NCBI GenBank assembly: GCA_002813105.2
Contig: CP017966.2
Span: forward strand, 854,745 to 918,744
Direction: 5' to 3'
Length of the DNA stretch: 64,000 nucleotides
DNA from: Methanosarcinales archaeon Met12
GTDB lineage: Archaea > Halobacteriota > UBA148 > JAJOKI01
The first letter of the stretch is position 1, and every line of letters begins with the position of its first letter. The position numbers and the translations under genes were made by a program. Positions 25,834 through 36,380 of this stretch are shown here, piece after piece. The notes beneath the pieces were generated by a model that was given only the letters and a program-made list of their open reading frames with translations, made no database searches and was not told the DNA's origin.

Positions 25834-26401
25834 TTATTCTATCCTCCAGCGCTTTGATGAACTCGCCAGCATACCAGGTGTTGATGTTCCACAGATCGAC
25901 GTAGGTTTGTGCCATAGTCGTCACTCTCCCATATCCATCCATCAAAGAATCCTTTTTCAGAACGAATAAATTTGCCGGACCTGGCATCTCTGGAAACCTA
26001 TCTTCGAGTTTCTTAGCGGAGTAGATATAAACTTCACTGTAATCTGCTGGAACGTCCTTAAAATTGAACTTGTAGGCAGAATAGGCGCCATAGACGACAT
26101 CGTCTGGCATGCTCTTCTCGATTTCGGTCACGGTACCATCTGCTCTCGTGCTGTAAATGACGTCTTTTGGAACGTTCCTAATCGAAGCCCAATACAGCAA
26201 AATCTTCTTTGCATCGATTATGCGGAAATTCATCGGATTGACCTTTACAGTGCCCATCCTGGTCAGCGGCTTGAAAGCGTGATTGACAGTACTCAGAGAG
26301 ATGTCCAATACCTTTGAAAGCTCCTGCTGCGTAGCCGCGCGCTCGCCCTGCTCTAAAACTCGGTAAAGGATTTCTCTGTACACGAACTCCTTCTTTTTCA
26401 T
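25817..26401 (-). CDS. Winged-helix regulator, AbiEi-like antitoxin
   Basis: 194 residues. The N-terminal winged helix (VYREILYRVLEQGERAATQQELSKVLDISLSTVNHAFKPLTRMGTVKVN) binds DNA; the C-terminal half (YSAYKFNFKDVPADYSEVYIYSAKKLEDRFPE) resembles AbiEi-type folds. It precedes and overlaps the nucleotidyltransferase, the standard antitoxin-toxin order of AbiE systems. It probably represses this operon. Confidence 0.72.
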   Translation of the reverse strand: MKKKEFVYREILYRVLEQGERAATQQELSKVLDISLSTVNHAFKPLTRMGTVKVNPMNFRIIDAKKILLYWASIRNVPKDVIYSTRADGTVTEIEKSMPDDVVYGAYSAYKFNFKDVPADYSEVYIYSAKKLEDRFPEMPGPANLFVLKKDSLMDGYGRVTTMAQTYVDLWNINTWYAGEFIKALEDRINAVLE

Positions 26402-26453
26402 GTTCGAATTTATGATAGGTTTATTTATAAAGCTTTCGATGTTTTTCGAAATC

Positions 26454-27554
26454 TCACAGTATGCCCATCTCAGTCAGGCGCTCTGGCAGATACGTGTCCG
26501 TCACGTAATCAAGCCCATACTTCGCTAACGACTGTTGCTCGCTCTTTTTGTTCAATTCCAGCTGCAGGTTGATTTCATTCTTCCAGAACTCCGTCTCAAA
26601 TCTTGGGTCGGAGAGTTCTGAATGTAGCGCTTTAATGTCCTGCTCTGACAACTTATCGGTCGGCAGTTCGTAGTTGACTATATCGGATGGGCGAATGCCG
26701 ATAAACTGCGCTGAAGGGGTCGCCATGTACTCTGACATATGGGCGCTTTTGATGGACCCATACGCTACCGAGGCGAAAATACGGTAGGACCATGGGTCTC
26801 CATCGGTGAACACCACCACGGGTATCTTCAGCTCTTCGTTCAGCCGTTTGAGAAGTCGTCTTGTGCTTCTGGCAGGCTGCCCTTTAAGGTGCACGAGAAT
26901 CGTATCAAATTTCTCGTCAAAACCGTTCTCGATCAACCTGTCCCGCATACCACCAGTCTCTATTGCTATGATCATCTTGGCGTCGTGTTCCAGGAACTCG
27001 AGTTTGTCCACTGTGTTTGGAATCTGGTAGCCAGCTTCTCCCACATCATCCTGACAGTGGAATGTCTTTGTACCACGTCTGGTCTGTTCCTTGATTTTGA
27101 TTGGGCCAGTGATGGAGGCTCCATCCTCTTCTGGCCGAATATGGAAGTTTTCACGCTGTAGCTCACTTATGATTTCAATGTCTTCTATCAACCTGTCGCT
27201 TTCTTGTTGTTCCCTGAATTTTGCCAGACTCCAATTTTCAGATATGTAATATAATTCTCTCAGAGTGGAGGACCTTGCCTGAGCCAATTGCATATTTAAA
27301 AATTCGATCAAGTATGACGTCTTTAGCAACTGATATGCGCCCCTGACGGTTTTCGCACTCCTGATACTTTCCCTGTCGCCATATACCCACACCTCCGAAT
27401 CCTCACTGTATTCTATGTTGGTTTTGGTTCTGGTAGGCAGATTGAGATGCGGAATTTGCTCGCCCAGTAGTTGGCCATAAAATCCTCCTATGATGTCGAG
27501 CAATCTTTTCTTCGTCAGTTCGTCCTTTTCCGTTGTTTTTGCTTCTGCACTCAT
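26454..27554 (-). CDS. top6A: DNA topoisomerase VI subunit A
   Basis: 366 residues; the Spo11-like DNA-cutting subunit of the type IIB topoisomerase. Catalytic Tyr in [10 protein letters not shown], winged-helix CAP domain before it, and the Toprim metal site: Glu in IAIETGGM and the DGDPW motif, with [21 protein letters not shown] after. Standard length. Translated with top6B (4-base overlap at 27551-27554). Cytosolic, nucleoid-associated; relaxes and decatenates DNA. Confidence 0.95.
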   Translation of the reverse strand: MSAEAKTTEKDELTKKRLLDIIGGFYGQLLGEQIPHLNLPTRTKTNIEYSEDSEVWVYGDRESIRSAKTVRGAYQLLKTSYLIEFLNMQLAQARSSTLRELYYISENWSLAKFREQQESDRLIEDIEIISELQRENFHIRPEEDGASITGPIKIKEQTRRGTKTFHCQDDVGEAGYQIPNTVDKLEFLEHDAKMIIAIETGGMRDRLIENGFDEKFDTILVHLKGQPARSTRRLLKRLNEELKIPVVVFTDGDPWSYRIFASVAYGSIKSAHMSEYMATPSAQFIGIRPSDIVNYELPTDKLSEQDIKALHSELSDPRFETEFWKNEINLQLELNKKSEQQSLAKYGLDYVTDTYLPERLTEMGIL

Positions 27555-29425
27555 TCTTCCACATCCTTTCTTGACTCTAAAGTCTTTGCACCGGTGACGA
27601 GCTCCTCTTCTATCCCTTCGACCATTGGAATTGATAGCTCCGGTGCCTCATCGCACTTGATCATATATTGAATGGACTTCTCTTCATCTGCTTTCAGTGA
27701 TACTTTCCATATCTGGCCCATCTCGCCATCCATCTCCACGACCTTTGCATCGGAATCTGGCTTTACCATCTCATATTTGGATAATTCATATAACTTGAAT
27801 GTCCTGGTGTGTTCACCGAAATTTTTGAGTCTGATCGACACGCCATATTGGCCATCGTTTTGTCCTACGATCTTTCGTTGTATTAATATATTTTCCATGA
27901 TCTTCGCCACTATTGGCTTGATGTCTGGCTCTTCTTTTCCCACAATTGAGGATACCTTCTCCACCAGTTTTGGAAGGACCTTTTTGATGATCTCTTCCTT
28001 TTCCCTGCGCTTCTCGAGCAATTTCTGCCTTGAGAGGTAATTCCGCAGATTTCTGGCTACACCTCGAATCGCCAATTCGATCTCATCTACTATCTCAGGG
28101 ATATCTGCTATCGCATCTTTGGACTCCGAGGTAAACGGAATCTTCGTAGATGCCACGTGGATAGACACGACCAGTGGTCCGAGCGGGATGCCAGTTCCAC
28201 CTGGTTGATTTAATTCATACTGTCTCCAGTTCATCCTTTCCATGGCGTGAGTTATGGCGCATCCGCCCTGTTGATATAGTAACGGCACTCGATTGGCGAA
28301 TCGCAATATGGTGACCTTCTCCTCTTTGGGCAGGTCGCCGCCATATGCAATGCCCGCCTCGACTATGAATGGATTGCCCGAGTGGACCGCGGGTGGTCGC
28401 GTTGCGGTCGAGATAAAATCTACGTTGTACTCTTTTTCCAGCCCTTTGTAAATGAGGTCTTTGCCAATCGGTGAGAGGCAGTCGGTAGGTGGTGCCGTAA
28501 TTCTGACCGTTTTGAATGCTTCTAACAATCGAACTGTTTGGTCCCTGGACAGATCATTTGGATTTGCATCAGGGTCCAGATTCGCGGTTTTACACAGGTC
28601 CTCCGCAGTAGTTCGCCCAATTCTGGCAAATTCGTTCATCAAAAACGATATGAGTTTATAGCGCTCTGTGTACCTCATCATCTTGATTAACGTCCCCAGT
28701 TCAATGCCTTCTGGATGCGGCCGTATCTCATTGGGTTTTGCAGGCATCTCGTTGGTTGCCCTTTCGAATACCTCCTCTTCTCCATTCGGCTCTATCAGTG
28801 TCAACCGTGCGTGCGGGTTGACGATTGCCGTGTCCTTGAGATATTCCCATACCGACTGACGGCGCCCCCTGACATATGTCGCCGTCATCTCCATCTCGGT
28901 CCTGGTCCCATGTGGGCGGTCCCACTCGATGATGCTCTCGGCTACGATCTCTGGCTCGTTGGTCTGGGTGTCGATAATCAGCTCATAGTAGTGGGCAGGT
29001 TCATCCTTGCCGATTTTAGAGATTATTTTTGAAGGTTTGCCGGAAGTTAACTGCGAATAGAGCACTGCTGCCGAAATGCCGATGCCTTGCTGCCCCCTGC
29101 TCTGTCTTAATACGTGGAACCGCGATCCATAGAGCAGTTTGGCGAATATTTTGGGTATTTGGGCTTTCACGATGCCTGGACCATTGTCTTCGACTATGAC
29201 TCTGCAGTTATCTCGATCTGCTCGTTCAATCTGGACTAATATATCTGGGAGGATTCCAGCATCTTCACACGCATCTAATGCGTTGTCCACGGCTTCCTTG
29301 ACACACGTGATGAGGCATCTCGGCGCCGAGTCAAATCCGAGTATCTGCTTGTTCTTCTCAAAGAACTCGGCGACGCTAATCGCTTTTTGTTTCTTTGCTA
29401 ATTCTTCTGCAATCAAGTTTGCCAT
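27551..29425 (-). CDS. top6B: DNA topoisomerase VI subunit B
   Basis: 624 residues; GHKL ATPase subunit. Motifs: [12 protein letters not shown] (N box), EDNGPGI (G1), [11 protein letters not shown] (G2), then the H2TH and transducer domains with the switch Lys region. A longer C-terminal Ig-like domain is present ([17 protein letters not shown]), as in Methanosarcina-type proteins. First gene of the leftward top6B-top6A operon, divergent from mre11; the 214-base gap between them holds both promoters and no gene. Confidence 0.95.
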   Translation of the reverse strand: MANLIAEELAKKQKAISVAEFFEKNKQILGFDSAPRCLITCVKEAVDNALDACEDAGILPDILVQIERADRDNCRVIVEDNGPGIVKAQIPKIFAKLLYGSRFHVLRQSRGQQGIGISAAVLYSQLTSGKPSKIISKIGKDEPAHYYELIIDTQTNEPEIVAESIIEWDRPHGTRTEMEMTATYVRGRRQSVWEYLKDTAIVNPHARLTLIEPNGEEEVFERATNEMPAKPNEIRPHPEGIELGTLIKMMRYTERYKLISFLMNEFARIGRTTAEDLCKTANLDPDANPNDLSRDQTVRLLEAFKTVRITAPPTDCLSPIGKDLIYKGLEKEYNVDFISTATRPPAVHSGNPFIVEAGIAYGGDLPKEEKVTILRFANRVPLLYQQGGCAITHAMERMNWRQYELNQPGGTGIPLGPLVVSIHVASTKIPFTSESKDAIADIPEIVDEIELAIRGVARNLRNYLSRQKLLEKRREKEEIIKKVLPKLVEKVSSIVGKEEPDIKPIVAKIMENILIQRKIVGQNDGQYGVSIRLKNFGEHTRTFKLYELSKYEMVKPDSDAKVVEMDGEMGQIWKVSLKADEEKSIQYMIKCDEAPELSIPMVEGIEEELVTGAKTLESRKDVEE

Positions 29426-29639
29426 TCACTCACCTTACCGATAAAGTCAAAAAGAGGTGTTTCTGCCCACCCCACCCACTAAGTATGCTGGGAACTTATT
29501 TAATCATTACTGCCAATTTTTAGTTTCTTCACTGCGTTTACATAAGTTGTATGTGGCAAAAAGATTATGGATGTAATCACTTTCGCACTCCTATTCAACA
29601 AGCTTTTTAACGACATATACGCAAAATAACCTGACAACA

Positions 29640-30845
29640 ATGAACGAAATCATCGTCGTGGGGGATGTTCACGAGGGCATAAATTTTGGGTTCCAGATAG
29701 ACTCAGAGACAGGACTCTCAGCGAGAACTCTCGACACTCACAATAATTTCACGAGGGCAGCGCAGTTTGCCATCGAGAATGTTGCGAAACTTTTCGTCAT
29801 AGTCGGTGATCTCTTTGATCGTACGCATGTCAGCCCGGCATTTCGCGAGCTGGTCAGACGTGACGTCATAGAGCCTCTGGCAGAGGCAGGTATTGGTATA
29901 TGGATACTTGCTGGAAATCACGACCAGCCCCGTAACACGCACAAAGGAACGTCCATCGACGACTTCAGAGGTTATCCGCATGTTAGAGTATACCGGAATC
30001 CCACAACAGAAAAACTTACCATTGATGGAAAGACGGTCGGTTGCATCATCGTTCCTTATTTGCACCCAACACATATTGCGGGATTGGTCAGGGAGAAATT
30101 GGGCAAGGAAACTTCGCAAGAGCAGATGTTCCACCAGGGGCAGGAAGTGTTGAAGAACTGGATTAAAAATAGGACAGAAGAACTGGATGCCGATTTTAAG
30201 ATTTTATTCGCCCATTACTACATCGAAGGCGCGAAGTTAAGGGAAACCGCATGCCCGGAGGTTTTGCCTGGCGAATTCTCCTTTAGGAAGGATATGATTC
30301 CAGATAATCTGGACCTGGCTATTTTTGGACATATTCATTTGCATCAGGTGATGCGCAGCAACTCTACCGAACTCATTTATGCGGGAGCCGTCGAGAGAAT
30401 CGATTGGGGCGAAATGGGTGACAAAAAGGGATTCATCGCAATTAATCTGTTTGCTCCGAACAAATGGCACTTTGAAGAGTTGCCGACGAGAGACATGTTG
30501 AAGATTGAGGTGGAAGTTGCTGCAGATGACGACCCAACGCAAAAAATTTTGGATGCAATACCCGACGTCACCGAAAAATTGGTCAGACTGGAGGTTGCAA
30601 TCGGTGAAGGACTTCGGAGCAAGGTCGCTGAAGGCAAAATCGCTGAAAAGCTAAGAGGTGCCTTCAATTATGATGTGCGCTGGCGCGAAAAATCAGCGGA
30701 AAAGGTAGGATTTGCCAATTTCACGATGGATCCATTTGAACTCCTCAAAAACTTCATCGAGATAAATTACTCAACCCATCCAAAATGTGATGCGCTGTTG
30801 GATGAAGGCAGGAATATCCTGGAGGAGGTTCTGCGTGAGGATTAA
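29640..30845 (+). CDS. mre11: DNA double-strand break repair nuclease Mre11
   Basis: 401 residues. Calcineurin-like phosphoesterase motifs in order: VVGDVHEG, IVGDLFDRT, LAGNHDQPR, FAHYYIEG and FGHIHLHQ, giving the two-Mn site. The C-terminal half caps and binds Rad50. First gene of the mre11-rad50-nurA-herA end-resection operon of archaea. Its 3' end overlaps the rad50 start by 11 bases. Acts with Rad50 in trimming broken DNA ends. Confidence 0.94.
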   Translation: MNEIIVVGDVHEGINFGFQIDSETGLSARTLDTHNNFTRAAQFAIENVAKLFVIVGDLFDRTHVSPAFRELVRRDVIEPLAEAGIGIWILAGNHDQPRNTHKGTSIDDFRGYPHVRVYRNPTTEKLTIDGKTVGCIIVPYLHPTHIAGLVREKLGKETSQEQMFHQGQEVLKNWIKNRTEELDADFKILFAHYYIEGAKLRETACPEVLPGEFSFRKDMIPDNLDLAIFGHIHLHQVMRSNSTELIYAGAVERIDWGEMGDKKGFIAINLFAPNKWHFEELPTRDMLKIEVEVAADDDPTQKILDAIPDVTEKLVRLEVAIGEGLRSKVAEGKIAEKLRGAFNYDVRWREKSAEKVGFANFTMDPFELLKNFIEINYSTHPKCDALLDEGRNILEEVLRED

Positions 30846-33213
30846 TACGCTTGATTCGCTTGTTTCGGATGGCGGCTTTGTCATAGAGGATATTGAAATC
30901 AAGGGCTTCATGCGCTACCTGGACAGGTCGACGATCAGTTTTCCGCATAAATTTACGGTGATAACCGGGCGAACAGGGACTGGAAAGACATCGATACTCG
31001 ATGCGATCACCTTTGCATTATACAGGCGCACATCGAGAATCGACCTGCCGAATGTCAAGATCGAAAGCATTTGCCAGCAAGGCGGATACGTCAAGATTAC
31101 ATTCTATCAGGGTTCCGATAGATATGAAGTCACGCGTGGGCTGACTCGCTCTGGTTCATCATATGTCACGCTCAGAATAAATGGCACATCGATCAATGGC
31201 ACCATTCAGGAGATCGATGCGAAGATGCAGGACATCATCGGTTTGGATTATGTGGGTTTCAGAAATTCAACCTTCGTCAGGCAGGACGAGATGAGGGAGT
31301 TGGGTGCGCAGACTGGCTCCCAGCGTCTCGAAATCTTCCAGAAGTTATTCAGACTTGAAACGTTTGAGAAGGCACAAACTATTGCCGCAGGGAAATTGGG
31401 CAAGGTCTTGTTGGACATCAGGGCTAATGAATCGGCATTGGGTGTTATGGGGGAACAACATTCCAGACTACCAGAAAAAGAGGAAGAATACTTCCTCCTA
31501 AAAAAGGAGAGCGAGGACGAAAGGGAAAGATTAAACGAGCTAAAAAAAACAATTGAGATAATGAGTGGCTCACTTGAGGAACTAAAGAGCAGGCACGAAG
31601 AGTTTTTAGAGGCAAGGGCTAAGGAGGCAGGGTTATCCAGTGGCCTCGCCGAGCTAAAAATGAAGATCGCAAAGTCCCATGAGGATAATCTAAAAACACA
31701 GGAACTCAAGCGTCTGGTTTCAAGATTAGCCATAGAAACAGGGGATTATGAATTGCTGCAAACGGAGCTGGACGTACTAAAGGAAAAGGAGCAGAAGGTC
31801 GCAAGTATTCAGAAACAAAAGCAGATTTACGAGAGCCAAAGACGGCAAACTGATGCAGAGCATAAGCGTGAATTTGGGGAATTATCTGCACGGTATAATG
31901 TGCAGAAATCGAGGCTGGACAAGATAACTACCGACATCGATAAAGATATGGCATTCTCGCTTTTAAAAAGCGAGGGGGCACTTGGGGAGCGCATCACCCG
32001 AATAGACCTGGAGCTCGAATGGCTAAAAGAAAACGAAGACCTTGTCATCCGCCTTAAACGAGAACAAGAGGACACTAAGTGTGAACTGGACGAAGTCTCG
32101 TTGCAAACGAAAAAGATCGACGTCGATTCCTTTGTTCACTCCGAGATTCAAGAAGGGCTAAAACATATCCAAAATGAAATGCAAAGAAAACGAGAAGGAT
32201 ACCATGAAAAAATACGGGTAATCGGGGAGGAGCTCAAGGGGATTCAGGCTGAAATTGACGCCATTGGTTTTGAAATACACGACAGAACAAGATTGAACGA
32301 GATACAGCAATCGTTGAACGCTAAGAGACAAAAGAAGGATGAATTGGAGCGAATACGGAGTGAATTAGATAAGGTCAAGGACTACGATGCGCTCATAGAG
32401 GATTTGACTGGCCAAAAAACGCAAAAAGAGTTTGAACTGAAGGATTTGCGCGATTCGCTAAGGAGGCTTCAGGAATATGAAACCCAGTATAGAGCGACGG
32501 AATCTGAGTTGAGAAAGTTGGAGGAAGGGCAAAGAGAGCTTGACGGGCTCATCCATGGAAGGGAAGGGGAAATGAAGCAGCTCACCAAGGAAATCGAAGC
32601 TCTTCAAGCTCTCGGCGAACGGATTCGGGAACTGGAGGATGAGCTAAAGAAATTACAGGAGACTTCCGAAGTGCTCCTTCTCCTGAAAGACAAGATATTT
32701 CACAAGAGGGGAGTAGTGATGTATGCGGTCAACCAGCTACTGCCGCAACTTGCCCGCGAGTCCTCGCTCAATCTCTCAGATATGACGGATAATAGGTTTA
32801 GCAAGGTACGGCTGAGCCCCTATGAGGAAAACAATCGCTACGGCATTCGCATCGAGGTAGAGGGACCAGATGGCAGTTTCCATGATGTGCAGGAGTTCAG
32901 CGGCGGCGAAAAGACGCAGATAAACGCCTCTCTGAGATTTGCGATAGCGAAAGAACTCGCGAGCATGCCACAGGTCGGCAAATCATTCGGCAGGATGAAG
33001 ACGCTGTTTATCGATGAAGGCGACCTCGGCTCGCTGGACACGGAGCTCAGTAGGGAACTATTCGTCAAGAAGTTATTCGATATGGGACGATTCTTCGACA
33101 AGGTCATTTTAATCACCCATCTGACCGATGTGGCGGAAAAATTCCCGGCCAAGCTCAGGGTAGATATGACGCCAGAGGGCAAATCGAGGATAGGGGTGCT
33201 GTACGATGAGTGA
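30835..33213 (+). CDS. rad50: Rad50 ATPase without a zinc-hook motif
   Basis: About 792 residues from the GTG at 30835, which has an AGGAGG site just upstream and overlaps the mre11 end. Walker A GRTGTGKT (residues 45-52), signature EFSGGEKTQINASLRFA, Walker B TLFIDEGDLGSLD. Between them is a long coiled coil (about residues 150-640). The Rad50 family normally carries CxxC at the coiled-coil apex; only two Cys exist in the whole protein (SICQQG and TKCELD), far apart, so no zinc hook is encoded. The coil is also shorter than usual. Dimerisation must rely on other contacts. Confidence 0.92.
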   Translation: MRINTLDSLVSDGGFVIEDIEIKGFMRYLDRSTISFPHKFTVITGRTGTGKTSILDAITFALYRRTSRIDLPNVKIESICQQGGYVKITFYQGSDRYEVTRGLTRSGSSYVTLRINGTSINGTIQEIDAKMQDIIGLDYVGFRNSTFVRQDEMRELGAQTGSQRLEIFQKLFRLETFEKAQTIAAGKLGKVLLDIRANESALGVMGEQHSRLPEKEEEYFLLKKESEDERERLNELKKTIEIMSGSLEELKSRHEEFLEARAKEAGLSSGLAELKMKIAKSHEDNLKTQELKRLVSRLAIETGDYELLQTELDVLKEKEQKVASIQKQKQIYESQRRQTDAEHKREFGELSARYNVQKSRLDKITTDIDKDMAFSLLKSEGALGERITRIDLELEWLKENEDLVIRLKREQEDTKCELDEVSLQTKKIDVDSFVHSEIQEGLKHIQNEMQRKREGYHEKIRVIGEELKGIQAEIDAIGFEIHDRTRLNEIQQSLNAKRQKKDELERIRSELDKVKDYDALIEDLTGQKTQKEFELKDLRDSLRRLQEYETQYRATESELRKLEEGQRELDGLIHGREGEMKQLTKEIEALQALGERIRELEDELKKLQETSEVLLLLKDKIFHKRGVVMYAVNQLLPQLARESSLNLSDMTDNRFSKVRLSPYEENNRYGIRIEVEGPDGSFHDVQEFSGGEKTQINASLRFAIAKELASMPQVGKSFGRMKTLFIDEGDLGSLDTELSRELFVKKLFDMGRFFDKVILITHLTDVAEKFPAKLRVDMTPEGKSRIGVLYDE

Positions 33214-34261
33214 TTTTAGCGTTGAGATTCCAGGAGTGCTGATATCGGTCCGAAATTATCTTGACCAGATACGAGACGAGGAGTCTGTAGTGGATGTAAA
33301 TCCCGTTCGGTTTGAATATGCAGACGCATCGCCTGACATGGTTGCCGTCGACGGTTCTCATTCATTCATATTTGATTTCTCAGGAATCAAACTTGCGGCG
33401 ATTCGGGTTTGTGCATTGACATACGAGTTTGTAGATAAGGAACTCGATGGAAAGATTGGATATAAGCTCAGGCACAATCTCGTTGCTGAGCATCCCATTT
33501 TGGTATCGTCCCATGAATCGTTTGTCAGAGAGCAATCCGAGGTGTACCAGAAGTTGCTCAAAAGTGCGAGGAAATCGCAACTAAAAAAGACGCACATATA
33601 TATCGCCAACGAACTGCGCAGATATGAGGAATGCAAGCTGATGAATCGAGTTGCGGGAGAGGTGTCTGGAAAGATTTTGGCCTTCGACGGTGCGTTAACA
33701 ACGCCGCCGCCATTCTTGGATGAGTTCGCGCATCTGATGGAAGATACTATTCGGCTATGTGAAAAGAACGAAAACATATTGGTCGGAATCTCCAAGGACT
33801 CTGAGACGCACATGCTCGGCCAAATCTCTACCGATGAAGAGTTATTGCGCAAATTGGTCAAAACGCCAGCCCTCTATTATTTGCGTGCTGAATATGAAAA
33901 GACACATCCTCAGCCACATTATGGCGATATTTATTTTGCAAAATTATTCCCGCGCGCGCCCAAGTGGTTCAGGGTGGATGTCGGCACATTTAAGGATGAC
34001 CCAGACTATGTCTTCTCGGCCATCTCGCACTATGCGCGATCAGAAATCTGTCCAGGGTACCCATATCCTTTGCTGGAAGCGCACAGATACGTCGTAACAG
34101 TCCGACATCTTCGCGAGATGTATGAAAATGTCGTTCTTAAACTCGCTCCGAAATATGGAATTTCGATAGAAGACGTCATAAACGGGCGGACGAATATCGA
34201 TGGATTAAGGCGACAGGCATTCCATGAGTTTTTAGATAGAAATAGCAAGGTGAAACCATGA
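33206..34261 (+). CDS. nurA: NurA nuclease
   Basis: 351 residues; 5'-3' nuclease that works with HerA. The key motif MVAVDGSHSF carries the conserved Asp, with AFDGALTTPPP and a late acidic/His region (YPYPLLEAHRYV) completing the RNase H-like active site. Overlaps rad50 by 8 bases and herA by 4. The operon order mre11-rad50-nurA-herA is conserved in thermophilic and other archaea. Confidence 0.9.
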   Translation: MSDFSVEIPGVLISVRNYLDQIRDEESVVDVNPVRFEYADASPDMVAVDGSHSFIFDFSGIKLAAIRVCALTYEFVDKELDGKIGYKLRHNLVAEHPILVSSHESFVREQSEVYQKLLKSARKSQLKKTHIYIANELRRYEECKLMNRVAGEVSGKILAFDGALTTPPPFLDEFAHLMEDTIRLCEKNENILVGISKDSETHMLGQISTDEELLRKLVKTPALYYLRAEYEKTHPQPHYGDIYFAKLFPRAPKWFRVDVGTFKDDPDYVFSAISHYARSEICPGYPYPLLEAHRYVVTVRHLREMYENVVLKLAPKYGISIEDVINGRTNIDGLRRQAFHEFLDRNSKVKP

Positions 34262-35787
34262 AGATTGGCGAAGTCGTATCGGCATCTGTGTCAGGAGGCA
34301 TCGAGGCAAAACTGGAACTCAATAATCCAGAGGAATTGAAGATCGGATATCCCATCATCGTCGAAGGTCAAAAATATGATTTTTACTGCGTAGTACAGGA
34401 CATTCGCAACCCTGCGACCGGGATTATCGAACAAATTGCAGGGTCTGACATGGGAAAATCGGTCGTGCCGATGATTTCACCTGGCATTCATGAGGGTTAT
34501 GCCGGCCAGATATTCTTCTCAAAGGCGCTGTTAAAGCCAATTCAGTTGGTCGACGAACGCGGCAAATTGTACGGGCCGGAGACCATACCGCCATATTTCT
34601 CGTTGGTTCGAACGGCTACCCATGAGGATGTCCAGAAGATTTACCAGCCCACGGAGACTTCCATGCCGATTGGCTCTTTGCGTGGCATATCGGATTTTGA
34701 GATTCAACTGGACTTCGCCAGATTGACTGAAAAGCCATTTGCACTTTTTGGACGCACAGGCATGGGAAAAAGCATTCTGTGCAAGATCGTGTGCAATTCT
34801 ATTTTGACAAAGGACATCGCGAGCATACTCTTGTTTGACATGCACCAGGAATATGGCATGTACTCCAAAGGCGATAACTCTCCTGGTTTGAAGTTTTCAT
34901 TTCCTCAAAAAGTGGAGACGTTCTCCCTGGACCCGGCGAACAACGAGGCCAGACCATTTGTAATCAGTTCGAGAGAGATAACGCCCTCTGACATCATCAT
35001 CGCCTTTCAGGACCTGTCACCTCCCATGATCGATACCATGTATGCGATAGAAAAAGGTGACAGAAAAGATCTTGTGACTGCGATTCGAGAGGCAACACCA
35101 GACGCAGATGGAAGAATTCACGCAGGTTCACTCCAGGCCCTCCAGCGAAAGATCGCGCGCATGGACCGATTTGATTTTGTTCGGGATACATCTTCCGACA
35201 TATTCGGTCAACTGATATCGCTGATCAAAGCCAGAAAATCCATCGTTCTTGACTTCGGAAAATACGGGCAGGATACGACTGCATATCTTTTCGTAGCGAA
35301 CATAGTGGCGAGGCGCCTGTACGACCTTTATACTGGTAAGACGGAAGGGCTTCCACGCCTTGTGGTTTTCCTCGAAGAAGCACATAAATTCCTGGACCCG
35401 CAAATAGCATCGCACACGACATTTGACAAATTGGCTCGCGAGACCAGAAAGTTCAATTTGATACTAGCACTGATCGATCAGCGCCCCTCGCGCATCGATG
35501 ATGAAGTTCGAAGTCAACTTGCAAATCGGTTGATATTGTCGCTCAAAGAGCCAAACGACATCGCCTCTGCGCTTGCGGGCATACCGGACCGCAGTGTATG
35601 GGAAGGCATAGTCGGCGCGATGCCTCCAAAAACGGTACTTGCGGTAGGCGATGCCATCAGGGTTCCGACCGTCATCGATGTCATGGAGTATAATGTAGAT
35701 ACAGTAAAACGTCTTTTTGGTGAAGGGACTCTAAACAGTGAGGAAATAAGCGAGATAGCAGACCGTGCGGATGAGATATTTAAGTAA
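34258..35787 (+). CDS. herA: HerA DNA translocase
   Basis: 509 residues. N-terminal HAS barrel, then a FtsK-like motor: Walker A FGRTGMGKS (165-172), LLFDMHQEYGMYS, Walker B LVVFLEEAHKFLDP, and an arginine-finger region RETRKFNLILALIDQRPS. Hexameric bipolar translocase feeding DNA ends to NurA. Starts inside the nurA stop region. Last core gene of the operon. Confidence 0.93.
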   Translation: MKIGEVVSASVSGGIEAKLELNNPEELKIGYPIIVEGQKYDFYCVVQDIRNPATGIIEQIAGSDMGKSVVPMISPGIHEGYAGQIFFSKALLKPIQLVDERGKLYGPETIPPYFSLVRTATHEDVQKIYQPTETSMPIGSLRGISDFEIQLDFARLTEKPFALFGRTGMGKSILCKIVCNSILTKDIASILLFDMHQEYGMYSKGDNSPGLKFSFPQKVETFSLDPANNEARPFVISSREITPSDIIIAFQDLSPPMIDTMYAIEKGDRKDLVTAIREATPDADGRIHAGSLQALQRKIARMDRFDFVRDTSSDIFGQLISLIKARKSIVLDFGKYGQDTTAYLFVANIVARRLYDLYTGKTEGLPRLVVFLEEAHKFLDPQIASHTTFDKLARETRKFNLILALIDQRPSRIDDEVRSQLANRLILSLKEPNDIASALAGIPDRSVWEGIVGAMPPKTVLAVGDAIRVPTVIDVMEYNVDTVKRLFGEGTLNSEEISEIADRADEIFK

Positions 35788-35807
35788 CGAACATAGGAGG
35801 ATGTATT

Positions 35808-36251
35808 GTGAATTATGAATTGTTGGTGCTGCTGCTCCTTATCCTTCTCACAATCTGTTTTATATTCTTAGTGAGGTCACTGATGGAGGTCAAAGGGTGG
35901 GAATATAAATTTGAGATGCGCGTGAAGGAATGGCTTGAAGGGGAGGAGCGCAGCATCAGGGAGGACGCCATCCAGAGGAGCGCACTAACGCGTTCTGGAA
36001 AGGCGCTGGAAAAGTTATGTCCGTTTCTGGCGGATTTTGGGTATGACCCGCATGATGTCCGGTGGCTGGGAGACCCCGTGGACCTCATCGTATTCGATGG
36101 ATATGCGGAAGGTCATCGAACTGGAGATGGCCTGCGACAAATCGTATTCGTCGAAATAAAGTCTGGCAAGAGCAAATTGACGAAAGCGCAGAGGAAAATC
36201 AAAGCATTGGTAACGGATGGAAAGGTTTGTTGGGACGAATTTAAGATTTGA
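35808..36251 (+). CDS. Membrane-anchored Holliday-junction-resolvase-like nuclease
   Basis: 147 residues from the GTG at 35808. A transmembrane helix (about residues 5-24), a charged linker, then an Hjc-related nuclease core: SGKALEKLCPFL, DVRWLGDPVDLIVFDGY with the Asp of the PD-D/ExK site, and QIVFVEIKSGKSKLTKAQ with E-x-K. This matches the COG4741-type predicted nucleases of archaea. It follows herA by 20 bases and probably belongs to the same repair operon. Confidence 0.8.
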   Translation: MNYELLVLLLLILLTICFIFLVRSLMEVKGWEYKFEMRVKEWLEGEERSIREDAIQRSALTRSGKALEKLCPFLADFGYDPHDVRWLGDPVDLIVFDGYAEGHRTGDGLRQIVFVEIKSGKSKLTKAQRKIKALVTDGKVCWDEFKI

Positions 36252-36380
36252 GTAGAGATAAACATTCAAAAACGACAGGGATTTATACGCATGTTGTAAT
36301 GAAAGATTTAAGGAAGATTAGAAGGTTGTTTAGAGTCGAGAATAAACGAAATAGGTTCGGATAATAGAAATGGAAAAACA

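Noticed and set aside
30787-30834. ATG-initiated rad50 upstream of the GTG
   Set aside because: It lies deep in mre11; the GTG at 30835 has a good ribosome-binding site and fits family N-termini.
36300-36365. Short 21-codon frame before the fusion gene
   Set aside because: Too short, basic, without a ribosome-binding site, and nothing supports expression.
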